Origin: an uncultured Nostocoides sp.
Lineage (GTDB): Bacteria; Actinomycetota; Actinomycetes; Actinomycetales; Dermatophilaceae
NCBI GenBank assembly: GCA_937858995.1
Contig: CALLZC010000028.1
Coordinates: 1 to 34,922 of the forward strand
Reading direction: 5' to 3'
DNA: 34,922 bases
Both the position numbers and the translations under genes were made by a program. Below the pieces are notes generated by a model, which was not told the origin of the DNA, made no database searches, and saw nothing but the letters and a program-made list of their open reading frames with translations. Positions 16,844 to 23,424 of the stretch are shown piece by piece (position 1 is the stretch's first letter; the number at the start of each line of letters is the position of its first letter).

Positions 16844-17632
16844 TCAGCCGGGTGGCGCAAAGCCGGCATCGCGCAGGACGCGCTGCGCCGCGTCACTGTG
16901 GATGAATTGTGCGAATTCGTCTGCCAGGTGGGGGTTTTCGCTGGCCCGGGCGACGGCGATGGCGTAGTCCGTCGTGGCATTGTCGGCGTCCGGGATGGGA
17001 ATGTCCGTGACGGTCCCTGGGGCGAGGCGGGCATCAGTGACATAGACGATTCCCGCGTCGACCTCACCGAGGGAGACCTTGGTCAGGACGGCAGCGACGT
17101 CACGCTCCTGGGTGATGGGCGTGACGGCGATCCCGGCACGGGCGAACACCTGGCGCGCCGCGAGACCGCACGGCACTGCCGGATCGCAGACCGCCACGCT
17201 GACCTGGGGGTCCGCCAGATCGTCGAGCGAGTCGACCCGGCCCGGATTGTCGCCCGGCACGACGATGGTCATCGCGTTGCGGGCGAACACCGTCGGCGTG
17301 GCAACCACCGACGCGGTGACGGCGGTGTCCATCGTGGTGGTGCTCGCCGTGGCAAGGATGTCCGCGGGCGCGCCCGCGACCAGTTGTGCCACCAGCCCCG
17401 ATGACGGACCGAAACTGAAGGTGACGCTCCAACCGGGGTGATCGCGCTCGAAGTGCGCTCCCAACCGGGCGAAGCTGTCCCGCACCGACGTGGCCGCAAG
17501 GACCGTGAGTGTTCCGCGCGTCGGCGCACCCGCTCCCGTGTCGGCTGGGGTCGTCGCTGGGGTGGCGCAGGCGGAGAGCGCGAGGAGCGTTCCGGCGATC
17601 CCGATGGCGCGCCACCGGGTCATCCGGCTCAT
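16844..17632 (-). CDS. modA: Molybdate-binding lipoprotein
   Basis: Substrate-binding protein of the importer, 262 residues. Seen: a lipoprotein signal MSRMTRWRAIGIAGTLLALS followed by the lipobox Cys22, a Thr/Pro-rich linker, then the periplasmic-binding fold with LTVLAATSVRDSFARLG, FSFGPSSGLVAQLVAGAPADILATA, NAMTIVVPGDNPG and GIVYVTDAR. The two Ser-containing loops (ATS and GPSSG) are the places where ModA proteins grip the oxyanion. The ATG at 17632 overlaps the regulator stop as ATGA. It is anchored to the outer face of the membrane and delivers to ModB/ModC. Confidence 0.92.
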   Translation of the reverse strand: MSRMTRWRAIGIAGTLLALSACATPATTPADTGAGAPTRGTLTVLAATSVRDSFARLGAHFERDHPGWSVTFSFGPSSGLVAQLVAGAPADILATASTTTMDTAVTASVVATPTVFARNAMTIVVPGDNPGRVDSLDDLADPQVSVAVCDPAVPCGLAARQVFARAGIAVTPITQERDVAAVLTKVSLGEVDAGIVYVTDARLAPGTVTDIPIPDADNATTDYAIAVARASENPHLADEFAQFIHSDAAQRVLRDAGFAPPG

Positions 17633-18039
17633 GACCCTCCCGGCAGCTCGATGACGACATGGGTGGACTTGACCGCCGCGACGGCCAGAACGCCGGGCTC
17701 GAGCCCCAGCTCGTCCGCGGCCTCCCGGCTCATCAGGGAGACCACCCGGTGCGGCCCCGCCTGGATCTCCACCTGCGCCATGACCGTGTCCCGGACCACC
17801 CGGGTCACAAGCCCCACGAAGCGGTTGCGCGCCGACTCCGAAATCACCGGCCGCGGCAACGGGCGGGGCGCCTCCGCGGCCAGGGCGCGCGCATAGGCCG
17901 CGAGTTCGGATCCCTCGATCACCAGCCTGCCGGCTGCATCGGCGTGGGCACCCAGCCGTCCTTGCTCGACCCATCGGCGCACGGTGTCGTCAGACACCCC
18001 GAGGAGCTCAGCGGCCTCGCGAAACCGGAAATGCGGCAT
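17629..18039 (-). CDS. HTH-TOBE molybdate-responsive regulator (ModE-like)
   Basis: A 136-residue protein with an N-terminal MerR/excisionase-like helix-turn-helix (FREAAELLGVSDDTVRRWVEQG, about residues 5-26) and a C-terminal TOBE/Mop domain (NRFVGLVTRVVRDTVMAQVEIQAG to AVAAVKSTHVVIEL, about residues 70-132) of the type that binds molybdate. It heads the mod operon and its stop overlaps the modA start. A role as molybdate sensor controlling the operon is inferred from domain make-up and position. The ATG at 18039 is chosen because a TATCCT -10 box lies 7 nt upstream; the longer open frame to 18177 crosses the neighbouring promoter. Confidence 0.85.
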   Translation of the reverse strand: MPHFRFREAAELLGVSDDTVRRWVEQGRLGAHADAAGRLVIEGSELAAYARALAAEAPRPLPRPVISESARNRFVGLVTRVVRDTVMAQVEIQAGPHRVVSLMSREAADELGLEPGVLAVAAVKSTHVVIELPGGS

Positions 18040-18046
18040 ACAGAGG

Positions 18047-18052
18047 AGGATA
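18047..18052 (-). promoter_or_regulatory. -10 box of the mod operon (leaderless style)
   Basis: TATCCT on the minus strand (18052-18047) ends 7 nt before the regulator ATG at 18039. No Shine-Dalgarno lies between. The -35 is weak. Confidence 0.5.
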
Positions 18053-18098
18053 TCGCCGTAGATGCGGATCCGCCAGGGTTCTTGGTGCACCGACCCCC

Positions 18099-18104
18099 TA
18101 GGCT
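18099..18104 (+). promoter_or_regulatory. -10 box of the hydroxyacid dehydrogenase gene
   Basis: TAGGCT ends 6 nt before the ATG at 18111, the same leaderless spacing as other genes here. It is divergent from the mod promoter 47 bp away. Confidence 0.45.
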
Positions 18105-18110
18105 CTGGCC

Positions 18111-19031
18111 ATGCCAACGGTGTCCTTCCCCAGTGCGGGATGGGTGCGCGACGTCGGCCCCATCGAGGGGATGGCAACGGTGGTCTGGCACCCCGACAAT
18201 CCCGCTCCCGAGGGGCGGGTGGACGTGGTCGTCGCCCCCTATGTTGGTGCGGCCGGATCCATCGGGGCGGTCGCTGGGGTGGACGGCGTCCGGCTCGTCC
18301 AACTGCTGACTGCTGGCTTCGATGGCATTTTCGACCAGGTCCCCGAGCGCATCGCCATCGCCAATGCGGCAGGGGTGCATGATGATTCGACGGCCGAGCT
18401 CGCGATGGCGCTCATGCTCGCGGCCCAGCGCGGGATCCCCGAGTTCGTGCGCGCGCAGACCGAAGGCGTCTGGTTGCGGCCCGGCTTCCTGCCCTCGCTC
18501 GCCGATCGTCGGGTCCTGGTGGTGGGGTATGGCGGCGTGGGCGGTGCCCTGGCCCGCCGGCTGCTGCCCTTTCAGGCGCACGTGACGGCGGTGGCCTCCC
18601 AGGCCCGGGCCGACGCATTGCTCGGGCACGTCCACGCCTGGTCTGAACTGCCACACCTCCTGCCGAGTGCCGACGTCGTGGTGTTGGCCGTGCCCTTGAC
18701 CGCCCAGACGCAGGGGCTGGTCGATGACGCCTTCCTCGCGGCGCTACCGGACAACGCCCTCGTGGTCAATGTGTCGCGCGGTCCGGTGGTCGACACCGAG
18801 GCGGTGTTGCGGCATGCCGACCGGTTGCGGTTCGCGCTCGACGTCACCGACCCCGAGCCATTGCCCCCGGACCATCCGCTCTGGAGCGCCCCGGGGGTGC
18901 TGATCACCCCGCACGTCGGCGGACCGTCATCGGCTTTCCGGCCCCGAGCAGTGACGATGTTGCGCCATCAGCTGCAGCGCATCGCGCGCGGCCAGGAGCC
19001 GCTGAATATCGTGCGCCCCGCCGTCAGCTAA
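18111..19031 (+). CDS. D-2-hydroxyacid dehydrogenase (NAD-dependent)
   Basis: A 306-residue NAD(P)-dependent D-isomer-specific 2-hydroxyacid dehydrogenase, interconverting a 2-oxoacid and a D-2-hydroxyacid. Seen: the Rossmann motif VLVVGYGGVGGALARRL near residue 130, NVSRGPVVDTEAV with catalytic Arg223, DPEPLPPDHPLW with Glu249 and TPHVGG with His268, that is, the full catalytic triad. It is shorter than phosphoglycerate dehydrogenase and lacks an ACT regulatory domain, so glyoxylate/hydroxypyruvate-type or unknown substrates are more likely than serine synthesis. It is monocistronic and overlaps tail-to-tail by 8 nt with the transglutaminase gene. Confidence 0.88.
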   Translation: MPTVSFPSAGWVRDVGPIEGMATVVWHPDNPAPEGRVDVVVAPYVGAAGSIGAVAGVDGVRLVQLLTAGFDGIFDQVPERIAIANAAGVHDDSTAELAMALMLAAQRGIPEFVRAQTEGVWLRPGFLPSLADRRVLVVGYGGVGGALARRLLPFQAHVTAVASQARADALLGHVHAWSELPHLLPSADVVVLAVPLTAQTQGLVDDAFLAALPDNALVVNVSRGPVVDTEAVLRHADRLRFALDVTDPEPLPPDHPLWSAPGVLITPHVGGPSSAFRPRAVTMLRHQLQRIARGQEPLNIVRPAVS

Positions 19032-19848
19032 GTGCCACCAGGGTGGTCGGGTCGTCGACGGGCAGATCGCCGTCGATCGTGGCGGTGACCTGGATGTCGT
19101 GCAGCGCGACCAGCCCACGTGTGACGGTCAGGAAGGCGGTGTCCGAGGTGTCCGCACCCGTTGCGATGCGCACCATCGGCTGGCGGGGCGCCAACCCGGT
19201 GGCATCCAACACCCACCACTGACCGTCGTATGCCGCCTCGACCACGGCGTGAAAGTCCATGGGGCTCAGCCCGGGAGCATAGACAGAGACCAGGCGGGCG
19301 GGGACGTTGTAGGCCCGCAGGAAGGTGATGACGAGGTGGGCGAAGTCCCGGCATACACCGCGCCGAGCGAGATAGGTGTCGAGGGCCGAGTCGACCGGTC
19401 GGCTCGAGCCGCTGACATACGCGAGGTGCGTGTTCGCCCAGTCCCGGGCCGCGGCGAGCAGCGGGAGACCGCGGATGTCGCCGAGTTCGGCTTGGGCAAC
19501 GGCCAGGAGCCGATCGGAGTCGCAATAGCGGCTCGGCCGGGTGAACTCGATCTCTTCCAGCGCCGAGACCCGCGCGGGCGTCAGTTCGCCGTGCACGCTG
19601 GCCCGGTACGTGAGCGTCATGCGTCCGACGGGCAGGCCACGGGCGGTGTGTAGCCGCGTCCCGACTGGGCCGGCGACCTCATCGATGACCATGGGCACCC
19701 CATTGATGGTCATCTCCAGCCGTTCCTCGCGCCGGTCGTGCGCCATGACCGGGGTGATGGACAGGATCACGTCGGCGGGGGCATTGACGGAGATGTCGAA
19801 CTGAGCGGCGACGTGTCGAACCAGGGGCACTGAACCATCCTCACCCAT
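19024..19848 (-). CDS. Transglutaminase-like cysteine protease family protein
   Basis: A 274-residue cytosolic-looking protein with no signal peptide. Seen: a beta-rich N-terminal domain with FDISVNAPADVILSITP (as in bacterial transglutaminase-N domains), then the papain-like core with catalytic Cys166 in RRGVCRDFAH, His200 in MDFHAVVEA and Asp215 in WVLDATG. All three catalytic residues are present. Relatives often sit next to alpha-E/ATP-grasp peptide-ligase genes; none is here. The reaction, amide hydrolysis or transamidation, is not known. The ATG at 19848 gives MGEDGS; a short upstream extension is not seen. Confidence 0.82.
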   Translation of the reverse strand: MGEDGSVPLVRHVAAQFDISVNAPADVILSITPVMAHDRREERLEMTINGVPMVIDEVAGPVGTRLHTARGLPVGRMTLTYRASVHGELTPARVSALEEIEFTRPSRYCDSDRLLAVAQAELGDIRGLPLLAAARDWANTHLAYVSGSSRPVDSALDTYLARRGVCRDFAHLVITFLRAYNVPARLVSVYAPGLSPMDFHAVVEAAYDGQWWVLDATGLAPRQPMVRIATGADTSDTAFLTVTRGLVALHDIQVTATIDGDLPVDDPTTLVALS

Positions 19849-20039
19849 CGGGCGCTCGCGCGCTGAGAGTGTCCGAAGCGACGTGGCGTGGCCGGCCCGC
19901 GCAGCGGGTTGGTCGGTGGCGTGATGGTGCTGCTCCCGCGAGGAGCGCCAGAGACCCTAGGCACCGAGACCACGACACAGTTCGTCCTTTCGACGGAGTG
20001 TGGTCGCGCGGGCCGAGCCCGATGCGACATGCTGGCCCG

Positions 20040-20825
20040 ATGCCAGTCACAGACGATGTGCGCGCGCGGGCCGCCAGCGGAATCGAGGAGATGCGGGCGG
20101 TGGCTGAGCTGTTCGGCGCGGTCTGGGGGCGCAATGCCGACGGCGTCCCCATCGGCAGCGAGATGCTCCAGAGCATCGACCACGCGGACGGCCTGGTCAC
20201 GATTCTCGAGGACCCCGCCACCGGGCTGCTCCTCGGCGCGGCCGCGCTGGGGCGAGGAGCGGGGACCACGGCATACAGCTATATCGCGGCCACCGCACCG
20301 GGGCATGAGCAGCGAGGCCTGGGGATGCTGCTCAAGCTCCAACAGCGCGACTGGTGTCTGGCGCGGGGCATCACCTCGATGCGATGGACCTTCGACCCGC
20401 TGGTGGGACGCAATGGCCGTTTCAACCTGACCAAGTTGGGGGCGACCGCGAGCCGATACGACCTGGAGTTTTATGGCGTGATGTCCGATCAGCTCAATGG
20501 CAACGACCCAGCGGATCGACTCCTTGCCGAGTGGAACCTGATCGAGCGCCCCGACGGCCGGGCCGAGCCGCCGGCACCGGCTCCCGAGGCGACCATCGTG
20601 CGGGGTCCGGACGGCTCACCGGCGTATGCCGTCACCGCAGGCGCGCGCTGGATCCGGGTACCGGCCGATATCGTCGCCTTGCGTCGCACCGACCCCGGGC
20701 AGTCCGCCGCGTGGCGGCTCGCCGTCCGTTCGTGGTTCACGGCCGCGTTCGCGGACGGATTCGTCGGCGTCGGCGTGACGCCGCACGGTTGGTACTACAT
20801 GAAGCCACAGGAGGAGTCACCGTGA
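20040..20825 (+). CDS. GNAT acyltransferase (COG3375-like), probable amino-acid N-succinyltransferase partner of the racemase
   Basis: About 261 residues. Seen: a GNAT core with TAYSYIAATAPGHEQRGLGMLLKLQQRDWCL, whose HEQRGLGMLL is the acyl-CoA pyrophosphate loop, then SMRWTFDPLVGRNGRFNLTKLGA, a block characteristic of this GNAT subgroup. The C-terminal 100 residues form an extra domain. It overlaps the next gene by GTGA, so the two are translationally coupled. In Geobacillus a GNAT succinyltransferase works with N-succinylamino-acid racemase to turn D- into L-amino acids; the same is inferred here. The ATG at 20040 is chosen because a CATGCT -10-like box precedes it; the open frame reaches back to 19869 through the intergenic region. 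Confidence 0.75.
   Translation: MPVTDDVRARAASGIEEMRAVAELFGAVWGRNADGVPIGSEMLQSIDHADGLVTILEDPATGLLLGAAALGRGAGTTAYSYIAATAPGHEQRGLGMLLKLQQRDWCLARGITSMRWTFDPLVGRNGRFNLTKLGATASRYDLEFYGVMSDQLNGNDPADRLLAEWNLIERPDGRAEPPAPAPEATIVRGPDGSPAYAVTAGARWIRVPADIVALRRTDPGQSAAWRLAVRSWFTAAFADGFVGVGVTPHGWYYMKPQEESP
20809..20816 (+). promoter_or_regulatory. Ribosome-binding site of the racemase/MenC gene
   Basis: AGGAGGAG inside the end of the GNAT gene lies 5 nt before the GTG at 20822. It decides the GTG start, which overlaps the upstream TGA. Confidence 0.7.
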
Positions 20826-21940
20826 AAATCGTTGCTGCCGAATTGCGTTGGGTTCAGATTCCGTTGGTTGCGCCCTTCCGGACGTCGTTCGGCACTTGCT
20901 ATGACCGAGACACCATCGTCCTTCGCGTGGTCACCGACCAGGGGATCGAGGGCTGGTCCGAATGCGGTGCGGAGATCGACCCGCTCTATAGCGAGGAATG
21001 GCTCGCCGGAGTTGAGCTGGTGATTCGCGACCATCTCTGGCCGCGCATCACGGCCCTCGGCGATGGCCTCACGGCGGTAGCCGTCAAGCCCGCGCTCGAG
21101 CCCGTGAAGCGCCACTTCATGGCCAAGCATCTGCTCGAGACGGCGATCCTGGACGCCGAACTCAAGGGCGCGGGTATGTCGTTCGGCAGCTATCTCGGTT
21201 CCGTCAAGGAGCGGGTGCCCGCCGGCGTGTCAGTGGGGATCATGGACACCCTGCCCGAGTTGCTCGAGGCGGTGGCCGGCTATGTCGAGGCCGGATATGT
21301 CCGGATCAAGTTGAAGATAGAGCCGGGCTGGGATCTGGAGCCGGTGCGGTTGGTGCGCCAGGAGTTTGGCGACGACCTGCTGCTACAGGTGGACGCCAAC
21401 ACGGCATACACGCTCTTGGACGTCCAACACCTGACGCGCTTGGACGAGTTCGGGTTGTTGCTCATCGAGCAGCCGCTGCGCGAGGACGACCTGCGCGGGC
21501 ACGCCGAACTGGCACGCGTGATGCGAACGCCGGTCTGCCTCGATGAGTCGATCACCTCCGCGCGCGATGCCGCGACCGCGATCGCGCAGCGCGCGTGTTC
21601 GGTGATCAACATCAAGCCGGCACGTGTTGGTGGCTACCTGGAGGCGCGTCGGATCCATGACGTCGCGGCAGCCAACGGCATCCCCGTCTGGTGCGGCGGC
21701 ATGCTCGAGACGGGCATCGGTCGCGCACCCAACCTTGCGCTCGCGGCGCTGCCCGGCTTTGTCCTCCCGGGCGACACCTCCGCGTCCTCGCGCTACTACT
21801 CGCAGGACCTCACCAAGCCCTTCGAGCTCGACGCGGACGGCTGCATCGCGGTGCCCACCGGCCCGGGCATCGGGGTCGACATCCTGCCGGATGTGCTGGC
21901 GGCCGTGACCGATCGGGTGGACAGCCTGCCCATCGGCTAA
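20822..21940 (+). CDS. menC: N-succinylamino-acid racemase / o-succinylbenzoate synthase (enolase superfamily)
   Basis: A 372-residue muconate-lactonizing-subgroup enolase-superfamily enzyme. Seen: the capping domain start FRTSFGT, then the barrel with Lys163 and Lys165 in RIKLKIEPGWD, metal ligands Asp191 (QVDANTAYT), Glu216 (LLIEQPL) and Asp241 (CLDESI), and the opposite-face Lys265 in NIKPARVGG. This set is the full OSBS/NSAR catalytic machinery. These enzymes are often promiscuous: o-succinylbenzoate synthesis for menaquinone, or racemisation of N-succinyl amino acids. Pairing with a GNAT gene and no other men gene in the window argue for racemase; o-succinylbenzoate synthase activity cannot be excluded. 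A perfect hairpin terminator follows at once. Confidence 0.88.
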   Translation: MKIVAAELRWVQIPLVAPFRTSFGTCYDRDTIVLRVVTDQGIEGWSECGAEIDPLYSEEWLAGVELVIRDHLWPRITALGDGLTAVAVKPALEPVKRHFMAKHLLETAILDAELKGAGMSFGSYLGSVKERVPAGVSVGIMDTLPELLEAVAGYVEAGYVRIKLKIEPGWDLEPVRLVRQEFGDDLLLQVDANTAYTLLDVQHLTRLDEFGLLLIEQPLREDDLRGHAELARVMRTPVCLDESITSARDAATAIAQRACSVINIKPARVGGYLEARRIHDVAAANGIPVWCGGMLETGIGRAPNLALAALPGFVLPGDTSASSRYYSQDLTKPFELDADGCIAVPTGPGIGVDILPDVLAAVTDRVDSLPIG

Positions 21941-21945
21941 CGCCT

Positions 21946-21972
21946 GCGGCGACCCCGTGCCGGGGTCGCCGC
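21946..21972 (+). terminator. Hairpin terminator after the racemase gene
   Basis: GCGGCGACCCC and GGGGTCGCCGC form a perfect 11-bp stem around a 5-nt loop, starting 5 nt after the stop codon. There is no U-tract, as is common for actinobacterial terminators. Confidence 0.85.
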
Positions 21973-22047
21973 GAGGCCTCAGCAGTCGAGGCCTCAGCAG
22001 GCGAGGCGCCAGCAAGCGAGGCGCCAGCAAGCGAGGCGTCAGCAGGC
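21973..22047. repeat. Five-copy 15-bp tandem repeat
   Basis: Units of consensus GAGGCGYCAGCARGC lie head to tail at 21973, 21988, 22003, 22018 and 22033, with only a few mismatches; units 3 and 4 are identical. The last unit contains the stop codon of the convergent secreted-protein gene (22039-22041), so the array fills the space between that stop and the menC-type terminator. The unit is five codons long and stays open in other frames (for example ASLAG/ASPAE), but nothing suggests it is translated. Confidence 0.85.
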
Positions 22048-23100
22048 GAGGGTGGGTGCGTGCGCGATGCTGCCCGAGCTACGCAGCGTCGCCAGGTTCG
22101 CCCCGGCCAACCCAAGGATGGCTTGTGCCGTCGCCCGCGGGGCCGCGGAGGCGTCATACGGGAGGGTGTAGGCGATGGCCGCACGGCGCGTGAAGGCGGT
22201 CGCGCAGCCCTGCTGATTGGCACGAATCAGCTCGCGGGCGGTGTCGGCGGCGGCATTGCCGGTGCGGTCCAGCGCTGCCGCCGCAAGGCCAGCGGTGTTG
22301 GCGTTGATTGCTCCCGCACTCTTGACATAGGCCGAGAGCCACGAGCTCGCGCGCGCTGCGGCGGCCGTGCGGCCGGTCGCGCTGAAGGCCTGGATCGCCA
22401 GCGCGGTCGCGTCCGCGTCGCCGGCGCAGGTGGGCATCTCGAAGGAGATGGGGACACTTCCGTCGGCGCACGCCTGCGCCTGCAAGTAGCCCGAGGCCTT
22501 CGCCGCCGGTACCGCCAGCCCGGCCCTCTTCAAGGCAATGGCCCCAAAGCTCTGACCGAAAGCGTTGGAGAAGTCTCCCCACTGTGAGGCATCCGACAGC
22601 CGGCCGGAATCTTGTTGCAGGGCAGCAAGTTCAGCTATCACGTCGCGCCCGGCGACGGCTCGCGGGTTGCGGTTGGTGACCTGCAGGGCGAGCGCCACCT
22701 TGGCGTGCGCCCCGGCATAGGACTCGGTCCCACTGCCGATATAGCCGGCCAGGGTCGCGGGTTGGGAGACCCAGTTCATCGCGGCATCACTGCGCACGGC
22801 GTTGGTCTTGGCGGCGGCGAACGCCAGGACGGCGTCCAGGGTGAGGCCGGCATCGTCATAGGCGGTGCCGTCGAAGGTGGTTTGCAGTCGGGTCCCGTCG
22901 ACGAACTGACGGTTCAGCCAGCCCGCGGCGGTCCGTCCGGCGAGGCGGTCGTCGGAAGCCGGCTGGGCCTGGGCGGGGCTGGCCAGCAACGCGCTGGCAA
23001 CGAGAGCGACCGCAGTCAGGGCGACCGCTCGCGGGCGCAGCGTAGTTTTGGACGCAAGAGCTGGGCGCGATGCGCTCGCGTGCAGGGTGGAGAGAGTCAT
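22039..23100 (-). CDS. Secreted helical-repeat protein under cobalamin riboswitch control
   Basis: A 353-residue exported protein. Seen: a signal peptide with basic start and hydrophobic run AVALTAVALVASALLA ending at about AQA-47; then repeated alanine-rich helices resembling prenyltransferase/squalene-cyclase (alpha/alpha toroid) repeats, such as DADATALAIQAFSATG, NTAGLAAAALDRTG and ATAQAILGLAGANL; and four Cys (in AQACADG, MPTCAGD, QQGCATA and the very last residue) that could make two disulfides. Animal transcobalamin and intrinsic factor share this helical-toroid fold. With a B12 riboswitch in its leader, I infer an extracellular corrinoid-binding protein. No DUF4430-type second domain is visible. 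The ATG at 23100 follows GGAGGAAGG by 7 nt; the frame stays open through the riboswitch but that part is RNA leader, not protein. Confidence 0.78.
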   Translation of the reverse strand: MTLSTLHASASRPALASKTTLRPRAVALTAVALVASALLASPAQAQPASDDRLAGRTAAGWLNRQFVDGTRLQTTFDGTAYDDAGLTLDAVLAFAAAKTNAVRSDAAMNWVSQPATLAGYIGSGTESYAGAHAKVALALQVTNRNPRAVAGRDVIAELAALQQDSGRLSDASQWGDFSNAFGQSFGAIALKRAGLAVPAAKASGYLQAQACADGSVPISFEMPTCAGDADATALAIQAFSATGRTAAAARASSWLSAYVKSAGAINANTAGLAAAALDRTGNAAADTARELIRANQQGCATAFTRRAAIAYTLPYDASAAPRATAQAILGLAGANLATLRSSGSIAHAPTLAC

Positions 23101-23149
23101 TCTCTGGCCTTCCTCCGCATACCTCGGCGGGGATATCAGGGGTGATTTC

Positions 23150-23288
23150 GGATGCATCCGGCGCAGGCATTCGGGCTGGTGGCCGTGGGCCACATCACCG
23201 CTGCGGGTCAGCGCCGGGCTCTCACCGGCTTCCCCTGCACAAGACGCGCCTCGCGAGCCAAACCGGGTCCAGTTCGTGAGGCACCCGA
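23150..23288 (-). promoter_or_regulatory. Cobalamin (B12) riboswitch
   Basis: The minus-strand leader of the secreted-protein gene carries the B12-box core GCCGGTGAGAGCCCGGCGC (23229-23211), preceded by GCAGGGGAA, followed by GCTGACCCGCAGCGGTGA and, further on, the 3' element CCCGAATGCCTGCGCC. This order and spacing match adenosylcobalamin riboswitches. At the 3' edge CGGATGCATCCG (23149-23160) is a perfect 12-bp palindrome that may belong to the expression platform. The Shine-Dalgarno GGAGGAAGG (23116-23108) lies downstream, so translational control is likely; no terminator-type U-tract is seen. Bounds are approximate. Confidence 0.92.
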
Positions 23289-23294
23289 AACCTA
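23289..23294 (-). promoter_or_regulatory. -10 box of the riboswitch transcript
   Basis: TAGGTT on the minus strand (23294-23289) would start RNA near 23283, right at the 5' edge of the riboswitch (GGTGCCTC). No good -35 at 16-18 bp. Confidence 0.45.
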
Positions 23295-23323
23295 GCATGG
23301 GCCCTCTTCGCGCGGCCCTTCGA

Positions 23324-23353
23324 ATGCAACTTCTGCTAGCAGAGGGTGGCGTC
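23324..23353. repeat. Degenerate copy of the ATGCAAC inverted repeat
   Basis: ATGCAACTTCTG-CTAG-CAGAGGGTGGCGTC resembles the perfect hairpin at 23384-23411, exactly 60 bp away start to start. The left arm and centre are kept; the right arm has drifted. An extra half-site ATGCAACCTGTGG lies between them at 23365. It is upstream of the B12-riboswitch promoter. Confidence 0.6.
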
Positions 23354-23383
23354 AGATCCACATGATGCAACCTGTGGTTCTGA

Positions 23384-23411
23384 ATGCAACCTCTGTTAGC
23401 AGAGGTTGCAT
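23384..23411. terminator. Perfect 12-bp inverted repeat after glgX (terminator or operator)
   Basis: ATGCAACCTCTG and CAGAGGTTGCAT flank a 4-nt loop, with all 12 pairs matched. It starts 13 nt past the glgX stop on the minus strand, a good place for an intrinsic terminator, though no U-tract follows. Its partial duplicate at 23324 and half-site at 23365 suggest a protein-binding site in the promoter region of the riboswitch gene as well. Confidence 0.65.
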
Positions 23412-23424
23412 CAGGGGGATCCGG

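Noticed and set aside
17633-17974. Extended N-terminus of modA
   Set aside because: It overlaps the regulator gene in another frame; the lipoprotein signal begins at 17632.
21973-22047. Tandem array as a CRISPR
   Set aside because: Units are contiguous with no spacers and there are no cas genes.
23101-23370. N-terminal extension of the secreted protein through the leader
   Set aside because: This stretch is the cobalamin riboswitch; the true start has a good ribosome-binding site and signal peptide at 23100.
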